Shown: in pieces, positions 1 to 5,979 of the stretch
Layout: every line of letters begins with the position of its first letter
Numbering within the stretch: the first letter of the stretch is position 1
Origin: DATJPY01 sp035506135
GTDB lineage: Bacteria > Myxococcota_A > UBA9160 > PR03
Length of the DNA stretch: 10,728 nt
NCBI GenBank assembly: GCA_035506135.1
Contig: DATJPY010000039.1
Coordinates: 1-10,728, forward strand
Direction of reading: 5' to 3'
The notes under the pieces: model-generated
Told to the model about the DNA's origin: nothing
What the model saw: the letters and a program-made list of their open reading frames with translations, nothing else
Databases searched by the model: none
Translations under genes and position numbers: made by a program

Positions 1-48
1 GCCGGTGCCCAGTGCAACGATCGCCCACGCCAGCACGGTCCGCCTCAT
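1..48 (-). CDS. N-terminus of a secreted or membrane protein (partial, runs off left edge)
   Basis: Only the first 16 codons are visible, translating as MRRTVLAWAIVALGTG. Two arginines followed by an uninterrupted hydrophobic run is the typical start of a Sec signal peptide or N-terminal membrane anchor. ATG is at 48, with a purine-rich AGGAGGGAG at 57-65, about 8-11 bases upstream, and a further GAGGA close to the start. The gene begins 61 bases after the stop of the regulator gene at 110-1576 on the same strand, so it may be the last member of that operon or the start of a new one. The mature protein is off the window and no function can be given. The frame is too short for an ORF list, but the combination of start, ribosome site and signal-like sequence makes it credible. 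Confidence 0.6.
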   Translation of the reverse strand, partial: MRRTVLAWAIVALGTG

Positions 49-56
49 GGTCCTCG

Positions 57-65
57 CTCCCTCCT
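57..65 (-). promoter_or_regulatory. Ribosome binding site of the left-edge gene
   Basis: AGGAGGGAG on the minus strand lies 8-11 bases before the ATG at 48. It is the main support for this start codon. Confidence 0.5.
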
Positions 66-80
66 GGATAGAGTGGCGGG

Positions 81-94
81 ACCGCGTGCGCGGT
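81..94. repeat. Short inverted repeat between the regulator and the left-edge gene
   Basis: ACCGCG and CGCGGT form a perfect 6-bp stem around two bases, 15 bases past the regulator stop codon. There is no T-run, so it is at most a weak pause or mRNA-stability hairpin. In DNA this GC-rich, chance is a real alternative. Confidence 0.25.
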
Positions 95-109
95 GGCACG
101 GCCGGACGG

Positions 110-1576
110 CTAGGGCGCGTCGATTCCCAGGTTGCGCATCAGCCGGATCAGGTTGGACGGATGCAGCTCGAGGATGCGCGCGGCCTCGGTGCGGCTGCCG
201 CCCGCGTGCTCGAGCGCGCTGCTGACGAGCTGGCGCTTGAAGGCGCGCACCGCCTCGGAGTAGTGCTCCGGCTCCGGCGCGCTGGAGCTCGGGATCGCGC
301 GCGTCAGATCGAGGGGGGAGACCTGGGCCCCGTGGCCCAGCTCCTCGGTCAGCCGCTCGAGGAGGGCGCGGAGCTCCCGCTGATTGCCCGCGTAGTCGCG
401 GCGGGCGAGGGCTGCGAGCGCTCCGGGCGAGAGGTGCAGCGCCGGCTCGCCTGCGCTGGCGCCGAGCTCCGCCAGGAGGGCCGCCGCCACCGCCGGGACG
501 TCGGCCCTGCGCGCGCGCAGCGGCGGCACGTCGATGCGCAGCATGGCGATCGCCTCGAAGAGATCACCCCGCATCTGGCTGTCGCGCGCTCGCGTCGGCA
601 CGTCCGCGGCGCTGGCAGCCACGAGGCGCACGTCGGCGCGCCGGAGCCGGCTCTCGCCCGCACGCCGGTACTCGCCCGCGGCGAGGAAGTGGACGAGCAG
701 GCCCTGCAGCCAGGGTGACAGCGCGTCGATCGCAGCCAGGAAGAGCGTCCCGCGGTCCGCCTCCTCGAGCGCGCCCGTGCGCGCTCGCCCGCTGGCCGGG
801 AGCCCGCCCGGAACCGCGCCGAAGAGCTCGGCCTCGAGCGCGCGGTCTCCGAAGAGCGCGCAGTCGAGCGCGACGAAGGGCCGCGCTGCACGCGCGCTGC
901 CGGCGTGGATGGCGCGCGCGAGCGCCTCCTTGCCGGTCCCCGGCTCGCCCAGGAGCAGCACCGGGAGCTCGCTCCGCGCCGCGGCGGCAACGGCGCGGCG
1001 CACGCGCTCGGCGGCCGCCGAGACACCGGGGAAGAGCGCCGCGCTGGCGACGCCCTCGACACCGTCGCCGGATCGCGCGACGGCGCGCGTGAGCCGCTGG
1101 TTCTCGCTCGTGAGCGCTTGGAGGCGCTTCTGGAGCGCCTCGATCAGGGCCGAATCGCTCTCGCGAAGGCGCCGCCCGATCGATGCCGCGAGCTCGATCG
1201 CGAGCCGCGGATGGCGGAGCAGGAGATCCTCGAAGGCAGCGCGCGGAACCTCGAGCACCCACGCCTCCGAGTCGGCCACCGCGCCGGCGGAGCGCTCGCC
1301 CCCGTCGAGGAGCGCGAGCTCGCCCACCCACGCGCCGACGCCGCGAAGAGCGACGGGCGTCGTCCGCCCGTCTCCGACCGCGCGGACGATCGAGAGGCTT
1401 CCCCGGAGCACGACGAAGGCGCTCTTGCCGTCGTCGCCCTCCTCGAACAGCGGCTCCCCGCGCGCGAGGTGCCGAATCCGGCTCCGCTCCACGAGGCGGC
1501 GCCTCTCGGCCGCGGGCACGGCGCCGAGGCCCGCGGCGCGCGCCAGGCTCTGCACGATCTCGCGGGGCTCCATCAC
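110..1576 (-). CDS. cNMP-binding / degenerate AAA+ / Fis-type HTH transcriptional regulator
   Basis: This 488-residue protein has three parts. Residues about 18-135 are a CRP-like cyclic-nucleotide-binding domain. It keeps the phosphate-binding cassette GELALLDGGERSA (85-97), with the Glu and Arg used for cNMP binding. Residues about 180-410 are an NtrC-type AAA+ module with Walker A GEPGTGKE (210-217), the RGDLF arginine-finger region (336-340), PPLRARRADV (351-360) and sensor II GNQREL (397-402). Residues about 437-488 are a Fis-like helix-turn-helix (TEAARILELHPSNLIRLM). The Walker B segment reads GTLFLAAID instead of the family GTLFLDEI, and no GAFTGA loop is present near 251-270. ATP hydrolysis and sigma-54 contact are therefore probably lost. 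The start is GTG at 1576 or ATG at 1573; GGAGGA at 1591-1596 lies 14 or 17 bases upstream. It follows the membrane fusion gene by 34 bases and is likely co-transcribed with it. Target genes are unknown. Confidence 0.9.
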   Translation of the reverse strand: MMEPREIVQSLARAAGLGAVPAAERRRLVERSRIRHLARGEPLFEEGDDGKSAFVVLRGSLSIVRAVGDGRTTPVALRGVGAWVGELALLDGGERSAGAVADSEAWVLEVPRAAFEDLLLRHPRLAIELAASIGRRLRESDSALIEALQKRLQALTSENQRLTRAVARSGDGVEGVASAALFPGVSAAAERVRRAVAAAARSELPVLLLGEPGTGKEALARAIHAGSARAARPFVALDCALFGDRALEAELFGAVPGGLPASGRARTGALEEADRGTLFLAAIDALSPWLQGLLVHFLAAGEYRRAGESRLRRADVRLVAASAADVPTRARDSQMRGDLFEAIAMLRIDVPPLRARRADVPAVAAALLAELGASAGEPALHLSPGALAALARRDYAGNQRELRALLERLTEELGHGAQVSPLDLTRAIPSSSAPEPEHYSEAVRAFKRQLVSSALEHAGGSRTEAARILELHPSNLIRLMRNLGIDAP

Positions 1577-1610
1577 GCTAGTCTAAATGATCCTCCGGGG
1601 TCCGGCCCCA

Positions 1611-4073
1611 TCATCGGAAGGATGCTTGGGCGCCGGTCCTCCTCTCTACGACGAAACGCTCGTCCCTCTGCGCGCGCATGCGCGCCGTGAGGATCGCTGC
1701 GTCGCCCTCCGCGAGACCGAAGCGGCGCGCGATCTGATCCGGCTGCTCCCGGTACTGGAGCAGTCGCTGGACCATCTTCCAGTTCTCCTGGATGACCCCC
1801 GCAGATCGGTACTCGACGAGCGGGTGGTCGTCGGTGACCGGCGGCTGGGACGAGACTAGGTCCCACATCGCGTGCTGGTCGAAGAGGAAGTCGGCGAGCA
1901 CGTCGTAGGGGTCCTGGATCCCGATGCTGCGCAGGTCGGCGCCGACCTGCGGGTTCGAGAGCGCCTCGCGCACCCGATCCACCTGCAGCACCAGAGGGCG
2001 GTCCGAGCCGATGGCCAGGGCCTCGAGCGTCTCCGTCCAGAACACGGCGACCTCGGGGAACGACTCGGCGAAGGCGCGGAGGAGGGCAACGGTCGTCTCG
2101 GGCTGCTGGGTGGCGAGCGGCATCCATTGCGCCATGACGCCTCCTGGTGAGAGCCTCTCGCGCGCCAGTCGGTAGAAGTCGCGGGAATAGAGGTTCGCCG
2201 CGCCCGCGCTCGGAGGCGGCGGCGGCTCGAGCGTGATCAGATCGAAGCGCTTGTCGGTGTGCGTCAGGAGGTAGTTGCGGCCGTCGGCCTGCACCGCCTT
2301 CACCCGCGGATTGTGCAGCACGTCGCGATTCACGTCGGCGAACCAGGTCGCGCTCGCCAGCACGTCCGGCGAGAGCTCGACGACGGTGAGGTCGTCGATC
2401 TCGGGATGCTGCGCCAGGGCGTCGATGCTGATGCCCGCACCGAAGCAGATCACGAGGCCGCTCCGGACCGGGCGTTCGGCGAACATCACGGGGAGATGGG
2501 CGCTGAGGCGCATGTAGCGCTGGGCGTAATCGCTCGTTCCGGACATGAAGTCGCCGTTGATCATGAGCTGGCGGTAGAGCTTCGAGCCGTCTCGTCGCTC
2601 CACCACCGCGATCGTGCCGTAGTAGTCTTCGGAGACGTGCAGCACGCGCTCGGCCGAGATCCGCGCGGGCGCGTACTCCTGCGCGGCATCTGGTGCCCGC
2701 CCGAGGAGGAGCGCGGCGCAGAGGACGGCGCTCACCCACAGCGGCGCTCGCCGTCCCCCCAGCCGCTCGCGCGAGCCCAGCAGTAGGAGCGCTCCCGTCG
2801 CGACGAACCCGAGCGCCAGCAGCTGGAGCGTGCGGTCCGATCCGAGCCATGGGATCAGGGCGAAGCCCGCCGCGAAGCTGCCCAGGACGCCGCCCGCGGT
2901 GTTTGCGGCGTATAGCCTGCCGAGCCGCGCTCCGACCGCGTCCACCGAGCCGAGGTACGCGCGCACGGCGAGGGGGAACGTGGCCCCGAGCAGCAGGGTG
3001 GGGCCGCCGAACGCCGCCGACGAGGCGAGCAGTGCGAACCAGGTCATGCTCGTTGCGCCGGGCGCGGCCGTGCCGCTTCCGAGCAGTCCGCAGATCGCCG
3101 GCATGGCGAAGCGGAAGGCCGGGAAGGCGAACGCCGCCGCCAGACCGATCGCGATCTCGGTGGCCGCGAGCCACCAGCGCGCGGAGCTCGCGTGCCGGTC
3201 CGAGAAGCGGCTCGCGAGCGCGCTTCCCAGCGCGATCCCGGCTAGGAAGACGGCGAGGATCGCCGTGAAGACCCGGGTCGTCGAGTTCATGTACTGGATC
3301 AGGATCCGGGTGAGGACGACCTCGAGGGCGAGCGCGAAGAGGCCGGAGAGCGCGAACGCGGCGAGCACGACGCGATCGCCGCGCACCGCGTGCTCGGCCG
3401 AAGGCGGCGGCGGGGACGGCGCCAGCCGCTCCCCGAACGAGAGGGCGCATGCACCGACCCCGATTCCGATCGCGCCACCCACGCAGGCGGTCGCGCGGAG
3501 GCCGAGGAGCGGCACCAGCCAGAAGCCCGCGACGAGCGCGCCGCAAACCGCTCCTGCCGTATTCACTGCGTAGAGCCGCGCGATGGTCTCGCCGAGGACG
3601 GTTTCGCGGGTTGCGACGCCCCGCGCAAGGACAGGCAGGGTCGCGCCGAGGAGCAGCGTCGGAGGCAGCAGCACGGCCAGGGCGAGCGCGACGCGCAGCA
3701 GGCTCTGCAGAAGGAAGCGACCCTCGAGCGCGGCGAACCACGGCACGGCCAGGTGATCGAGCTGCGGCAGCACCAGCGTGATCGCGACTGCGAGCACGGA
3801 GGTGGCGATCTCGAGCATGCCGTAGGCGGCGAGCGGCCGCCGGAGACGATCCGCAACGGCGCCGAGGAAGAGCGCGCCCACCGCCATCCCGATGAAGTAC
3901 GCGGACAGGACCGCACTCAGCGCGAAGGCAGAGACTCCGAACAGCGTCGCGAGCTGTCGAGACCATACGATCTCGTAGAACAGCCCCGACACACCCGATG
4001 CGAAGAAAAGAAGCTGGAAGAACCAGAGCATACGCGCCACGCCCAGTGGAGAGCCGTGTGGCAGGCGCGGCAT
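1611..4073 (-). CDS. Fused MFS-like membrane / spermidine-synthase-like protein
   Basis: This 820-residue protein has a long hydrophobic N-terminal half (about 15-460) and a soluble SpeE-like half (about 475-700). The membrane half is an internal duplication: LLGATLPVLARG (141-152) and RLYAVNTAG (166-174) recur as LLGATFPLAVRA (361-372) and RLYAANTAG (386-394). The C-terminal half has a Rossmann methyltransferase-like core: VICFGAGISIDAL (541-553), acidic E566 after the second strand, QADGRNYL (595-602) and DLITLEPPPPP (611-621). Real spermidine synthases have an Asp in a D-S-T-D-like loop where this has LEPPPPP, so polyamine synthesis is doubtful. The family is common in Deltaproteobacteria and largely uncharacterised. 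ATG at 4073 is chosen because GGGAAGG lies just upstream; ATG at 4031 (MLWFFQ, directly at the first membrane segment) is an alternative. The same frame stays open to 4778, but that part lies antisense to a hydrolase gene. Confidence 0.88.
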   Translation of the reverse strand: MPRLPHGSPLGVARMLWFFQLLFFASGVSGLFYEIVWSRQLATLFGVSAFALSAVLSAYFIGMAVGALFLGAVADRLRRPLAAYGMLEIATSVLAVAITLVLPQLDHLAVPWFAALEGRFLLQSLLRVALALAVLLPPTLLLGATLPVLARGVATRETVLGETIARLYAVNTAGAVCGALVAGFWLVPLLGLRATACVGGAIGIGVGACALSFGERLAPSPPPPSAEHAVRGDRVVLAAFALSGLFALALEVVLTRILIQYMNSTTRVFTAILAVFLAGIALGSALASRFSDRHASSARWWLAATEIAIGLAAAFAFPAFRFAMPAICGLLGSGTAAPGATSMTWFALLASSAAFGGPTLLLGATFPLAVRAYLGSVDAVGARLGRLYAANTAGGVLGSFAAGFALIPWLGSDRTLQLLALGFVATGALLLLGSRERLGGRRAPLWVSAVLCAALLLGRAPDAAQEYAPARISAERVLHVSEDYYGTIAVVERRDGSKLYRQLMINGDFMSGTSDYAQRYMRLSAHLPVMFAERPVRSGLVICFGAGISIDALAQHPEIDDLTVVELSPDVLASATWFADVNRDVLHNPRVKAVQADGRNYLLTHTDKRFDLITLEPPPPPSAGAANLYSRDFYRLARERLSPGGVMAQWMPLATQQPETTVALLRAFAESFPEVAVFWTETLEALAIGSDRPLVLQVDRVREALSNPQVGADLRSIGIQDPYDVLADFLFDQHAMWDLVSSQPPVTDDHPLVEYRSAGVIQENWKMVQRLLQYREQPDQIARRFGLAEGDAAILTARMRAQRDERFVVERRTGAQASFR

Positions 4074-4085
4074 CGGCCTTCCCAG

Positions 4086-4107
4086 GACGCGACACGCGTA
4101 TCGCGTC
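4086..4107. repeat. Inverted repeat just upstream of the membrane fusion gene
   Basis: GACGCGA (4086-4092) and TCGCGTC (4101-4107) are perfect 7-bp arms around 8 bases, 12 bases before the start codon at 4073. This could be an operator or a 5'-UTR hairpin that controls translation. The position is suggestive, but GC-rich arms of this length can arise by chance. Confidence 0.35.
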
Positions 4108-4328
4108 TGTCTGGTGGGCTCGTTCCGAACCGCCCCTCGGCTCCGGTGCAGGGAGCGTACAGCCCTCGCAGGGTCGTGGGCGTCCGGCGGGTCGGGGCAG
4201 GAAAGCCCGACCTGCAGGTGGCGACGCAAAGGTCCAAAGAATCCCCTTGATTCCTCGGATCCATCGGAACGATAATCGGCGCGTCGTTCTTCGAGAGGGA
4301 CTCTTCCTGGGCCGCTCCGCAGGCGGCC

Positions 4329-4365
4329 GCCGCGGGCCGCGTACACACCCGACGCGGCCCGCGGC
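4329..4365 (-). terminator. Strong hairpin directly after the second hydrolase gene
   Basis: GCCGCGGGCCGCGT (4329-4342) and its exact complement at 4352-4365 make a perfect 14-bp stem with a 9-base loop. It starts at the base after the TAA stop (4366-4368) of the minus-strand hydrolase gene. No T-run follows on the minus strand, so it may be a factor-assisted terminator or an mRNA 3'-end stabiliser. It separates the hydrolase operon from the downstream fusion gene. Confidence 0.55.
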
Positions 4366-5001
4366 TTACCCTCCGAGAAGCGCGAGCGCGCGCGCGAGCT
4401 CCGTGGGAGCCGGCGCGGCCGAAGGGCTCTGCGAAGCCGCTGCCCACCAGGGAGGCCGGGGCGCGCCGTCGTCGGCGAGCAGCAGCCGGCGCGCCGCGAG
4501 CGCGAAGCTCGCCGCGTACTCCGGCGGCCGGATGTCGCGCTCGAGCCGCCGCACCGCGGGATCGCAGCCCGGAAGCGGCGGGAGATCGTTCCAGCTCTCG
4601 AGCGTCTCGGTGGCGAAGTCGGGCTCCGCACCGCCGCCGTCGAGGCCGGCGCCGGGAAGGAGGAGCGCCCCCGGGACGAGCTCCGGCCGGCCTCCGGCGA
4701 GGAGCAGCGCGACATAGGCGCCGACGCCCGCACCCGCCAGGTGCGCGGCGCCGACGTGGGCGAGCGCCGCGTCGGCATCGCCGGCCAGCGCCTCCGGGTA
4801 GTAGGCGCCCCCGCGCAGCGGGTCGGAGCTGCCGTGCCCCGCGAAGTCGAGCGCGAAGACCGGCCCGGGCCAGAGGGCGGCGGCGCCGCGGAAGTCGGCC
4901 GCAGAGCCGCCGAGGGCGTGCAGGCACAGGAGCGGGGTCCCCGGCGCGTGCCGCAGCTCGTGCAGCGCGATCGACACTCTTCCGTGTCGGAGCGCCGTCA
5001 C
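4366..5001 (-). CDS. Alpha/beta-hydrolase-fold protein lacking catalytic residues
   Basis: This 211-residue protein begins like an alpha/beta hydrolase: CLHALGGSAADF (26-37, oxyanion-hole HG-type loop as HA) and LDFAGHGSSD (51-60). The nucleophile elbow, normally G-x-S-x-G, reads GAGVG (90-94), so the serine is replaced by Gly92 (codon GGC, one base from AGC). No late G-H motif is present, and the protein is shorter than the usual 250-300 residues, ending in an Ala/Pro-rich tail. It is probably non-catalytic, perhaps a partner or binding subunit of the upstream hydrolase; this is inferred from their coupling. The start is GTG at 5001, overlapping the TGA stop of that gene as GTGA, a classical sign of translational coupling. 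It is followed immediately by a 14-bp hairpin. Confidence 0.82.
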   Translation of the reverse strand: MTALRHGRVSIALHELRHAPGTPLLCLHALGGSAADFRGAAALWPGPVFALDFAGHGSSDPLRGGAYYPEALAGDADAALAHVGAAHLAGAGVGAYVALLLAGGRPELVPGALLLPGAGLDGGGAEPDFATETLESWNDLPPLPGCDPAVRRLERDIRPPEYAASFALAARRLLLADDGAPRPPWWAAASQSPSAAPAPTELARALALLGG

Positions 5002-5900
5002 GGATCGAGGTACCCGAGCAGCAGCTCCGCCGTCTCGCGCGGCCGCTCCATGTGGACGAAGTGCCCGGCGTCCGCCACCTCGGCGCGCTCCACCTGCGGG
5101 ACGTGGGCGAGCCGCTCCTCCACCACCGCGTCCGGGAGCCGCCACGAGTCGGGCTCGGTGCCCGTCACGGCGAGCATCGGCGCGCGCAGCCGCCGCCAGC
5201 GCGGCGCGATCCACTCCGGCCGCCACGGCCCGAAGCCGCGCGCGAACTCCGGGTCGGTCTTCCACACCCAGCCGCCCTCCGTCCAGCGGGCGCCGTGGAA
5301 CAGGAAGTAGCGCAGCCACTCGCGCGAGAGCCGCGGATTCTGCGCGCGCCGGCGCTCGACGAGGTCGTCGAACGACGGATAGGGGCGCCAGCTCCGCTCG
5401 ACGGCGGCGCGACGGCTGTCGAGGTAGTCGGCGAAGCGCACCGGCGTCGGGCGCGGGTCGGGCACGCTGCCGGGCGGCGAGAACCCTTCGGGCGGCGGGC
5501 CGAAGCCGTCGATGTTGACGAGCTGCCGCACGCTCTCGGGCGCCCAGACGGCGGCGTCGGTGGCCTGCCCGCCGCCGCGGCTGTGGCCGACGAGATGGGC
5601 CGGCCGGCCGAGGGAGCGCATCAGGTTCACGGCGTCGGAGACGTCGCTCGGCCAGGCGTAGCCGTCGACCCAGCCCGAGTCGCCGTGACCGCGCGACGTG
5701 AGCGCGAGCACGCGGTGGCGCCGCGCCAGATGCGGCGCGAGCAGGTCGAACCCGCGACCGTGGTCGAAAGCGCCGTGGAGAAGGACGACCGGCGGAGCCG
5801 CGGGGTCGCCCCACTCGTCGACGCGCAGGCGCACGCCGTCGGACGTGAAGAAGCTGCGGCGCTCGGGCGCCACGGCGTCGGGGTGGCGGGGCTCGTCCAT
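4998..5900 (-). CDS. Alpha/beta hydrolase (catalytically intact)
   Basis: This 300-residue protein has a standard alpha/beta-hydrolase fold. Seen in order: LLHGAFDHG (40-48, oxyanion hole), SRGHGDSGW (69-77), nucleophile elbow GHSRGG with Ser107 (105-110), a likely acid in TGTEPDSW (246-253, probably Asp251) and the catalytic histidine in DAGHFVHMERP (His280). An insertion rich in Arg/Trp between about 150 and 235 forms a cap. The closest general types are esterases, epoxide hydrolases and haloalkane-dehalogenase-like enzymes. The nucleophile is Ser, not the Asp of the last two, so ester or lactone hydrolysis is favoured. No signal peptide, so probably cytoplasmic. ATG at 5900 is chosen because further upstream starts would overlap the divergent symporter gene; no strong ribosome site is visible. 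It overlaps the next hydrolase by GTGA. Substrate unknown. Confidence 0.88.
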   Translation of the reverse strand: MDEPRHPDAVAPERRSFFTSDGVRLRVDEWGDPAAPPVVLLHGAFDHGRGFDLLAPHLARRHRVLALTSRGHGDSGWVDGYAWPSDVSDAVNLMRSLGRPAHLVGHSRGGGQATDAAVWAPESVRQLVNIDGFGPPPEGFSPPGSVPDPRPTPVRFADYLDSRRAAVERSWRPYPSFDDLVERRRAQNPRLSREWLRYFLFHGARWTEGGWVWKTDPEFARGFGPWRPEWIAPRWRRLRAPMLAVTGTEPDSWRLPDAVVEERLAHVPQVERAEVADAGHFVHMERPRETAELLLGYLDP

Positions 5901-5979
5901 CGGGTTCACGAATCCGGGTGGATAGCAGTCCGACGAGCCGGCACGCATCCGGCTGCGGAGACGGATAGACTCGCCCCGC
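5901..5979. promoter_or_regulatory. Divergent promoter region between hydrolase and symporter genes
   Basis: These 79 bases separate two outward-facing genes and must carry both promoters. An inverted repeat AGCCGG (5936-5941) / CCGGCT (5949-5954) sits near the middle, and GGATAG occurs twice in direct orientation (5920-5925 and 5963-5968). A shared operator is plausible. No clear sigma-70 boxes or strong ribosome site before 5980 can be assigned. Confidence 0.4.

Larger units (their letters stand above)
4074..4365 (-). promoter_or_regulatory. Intergenic control region upstream of the fusion-regulator operon
   Basis: No credible gene is seen in these 292 bases. The stretch about 4225-4290 is visibly richer in A and T than its surroundings and is the most likely promoter area for the minus-strand operon, but I find no clean -35/-10 or -24/-12 pair. 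It holds several inverted repeats: GGTCGGG (4190-4196) with CCCGACC (4206-4212), the palindrome ACCTGCAGGT (4210-4219), and GAACGA (4267-4272) with TCGTTC (4284-4289). Some may be operators, for instance for the operon's own Fis-type regulator; this is inference. Confidence 0.45.

Noticed and set aside
1597..1609. GGGG/CCCC hairpin between the fusion gene and the regulator as a terminator
   Set aside because: The stem is only 4 bp and has no T-run; the 34-base gap fits co-transcription better.
1573..4095. 840-residue minus-strand frame overlapping the membrane fusion gene
   Set aside because: It is a shifted-frame shadow: Arg-rich, with no domain, while the other frame has clear membrane and SpeE-like motifs.
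4074..4778. N-terminal extension of the membrane fusion ORF to 4778
   Set aside because: The frame is open only because GC-rich DNA has few stops. It runs antisense to the hydrolase gene, crosses the hairpin, is Arg/Ser-rich, and homologous proteins start near the first membrane segment.
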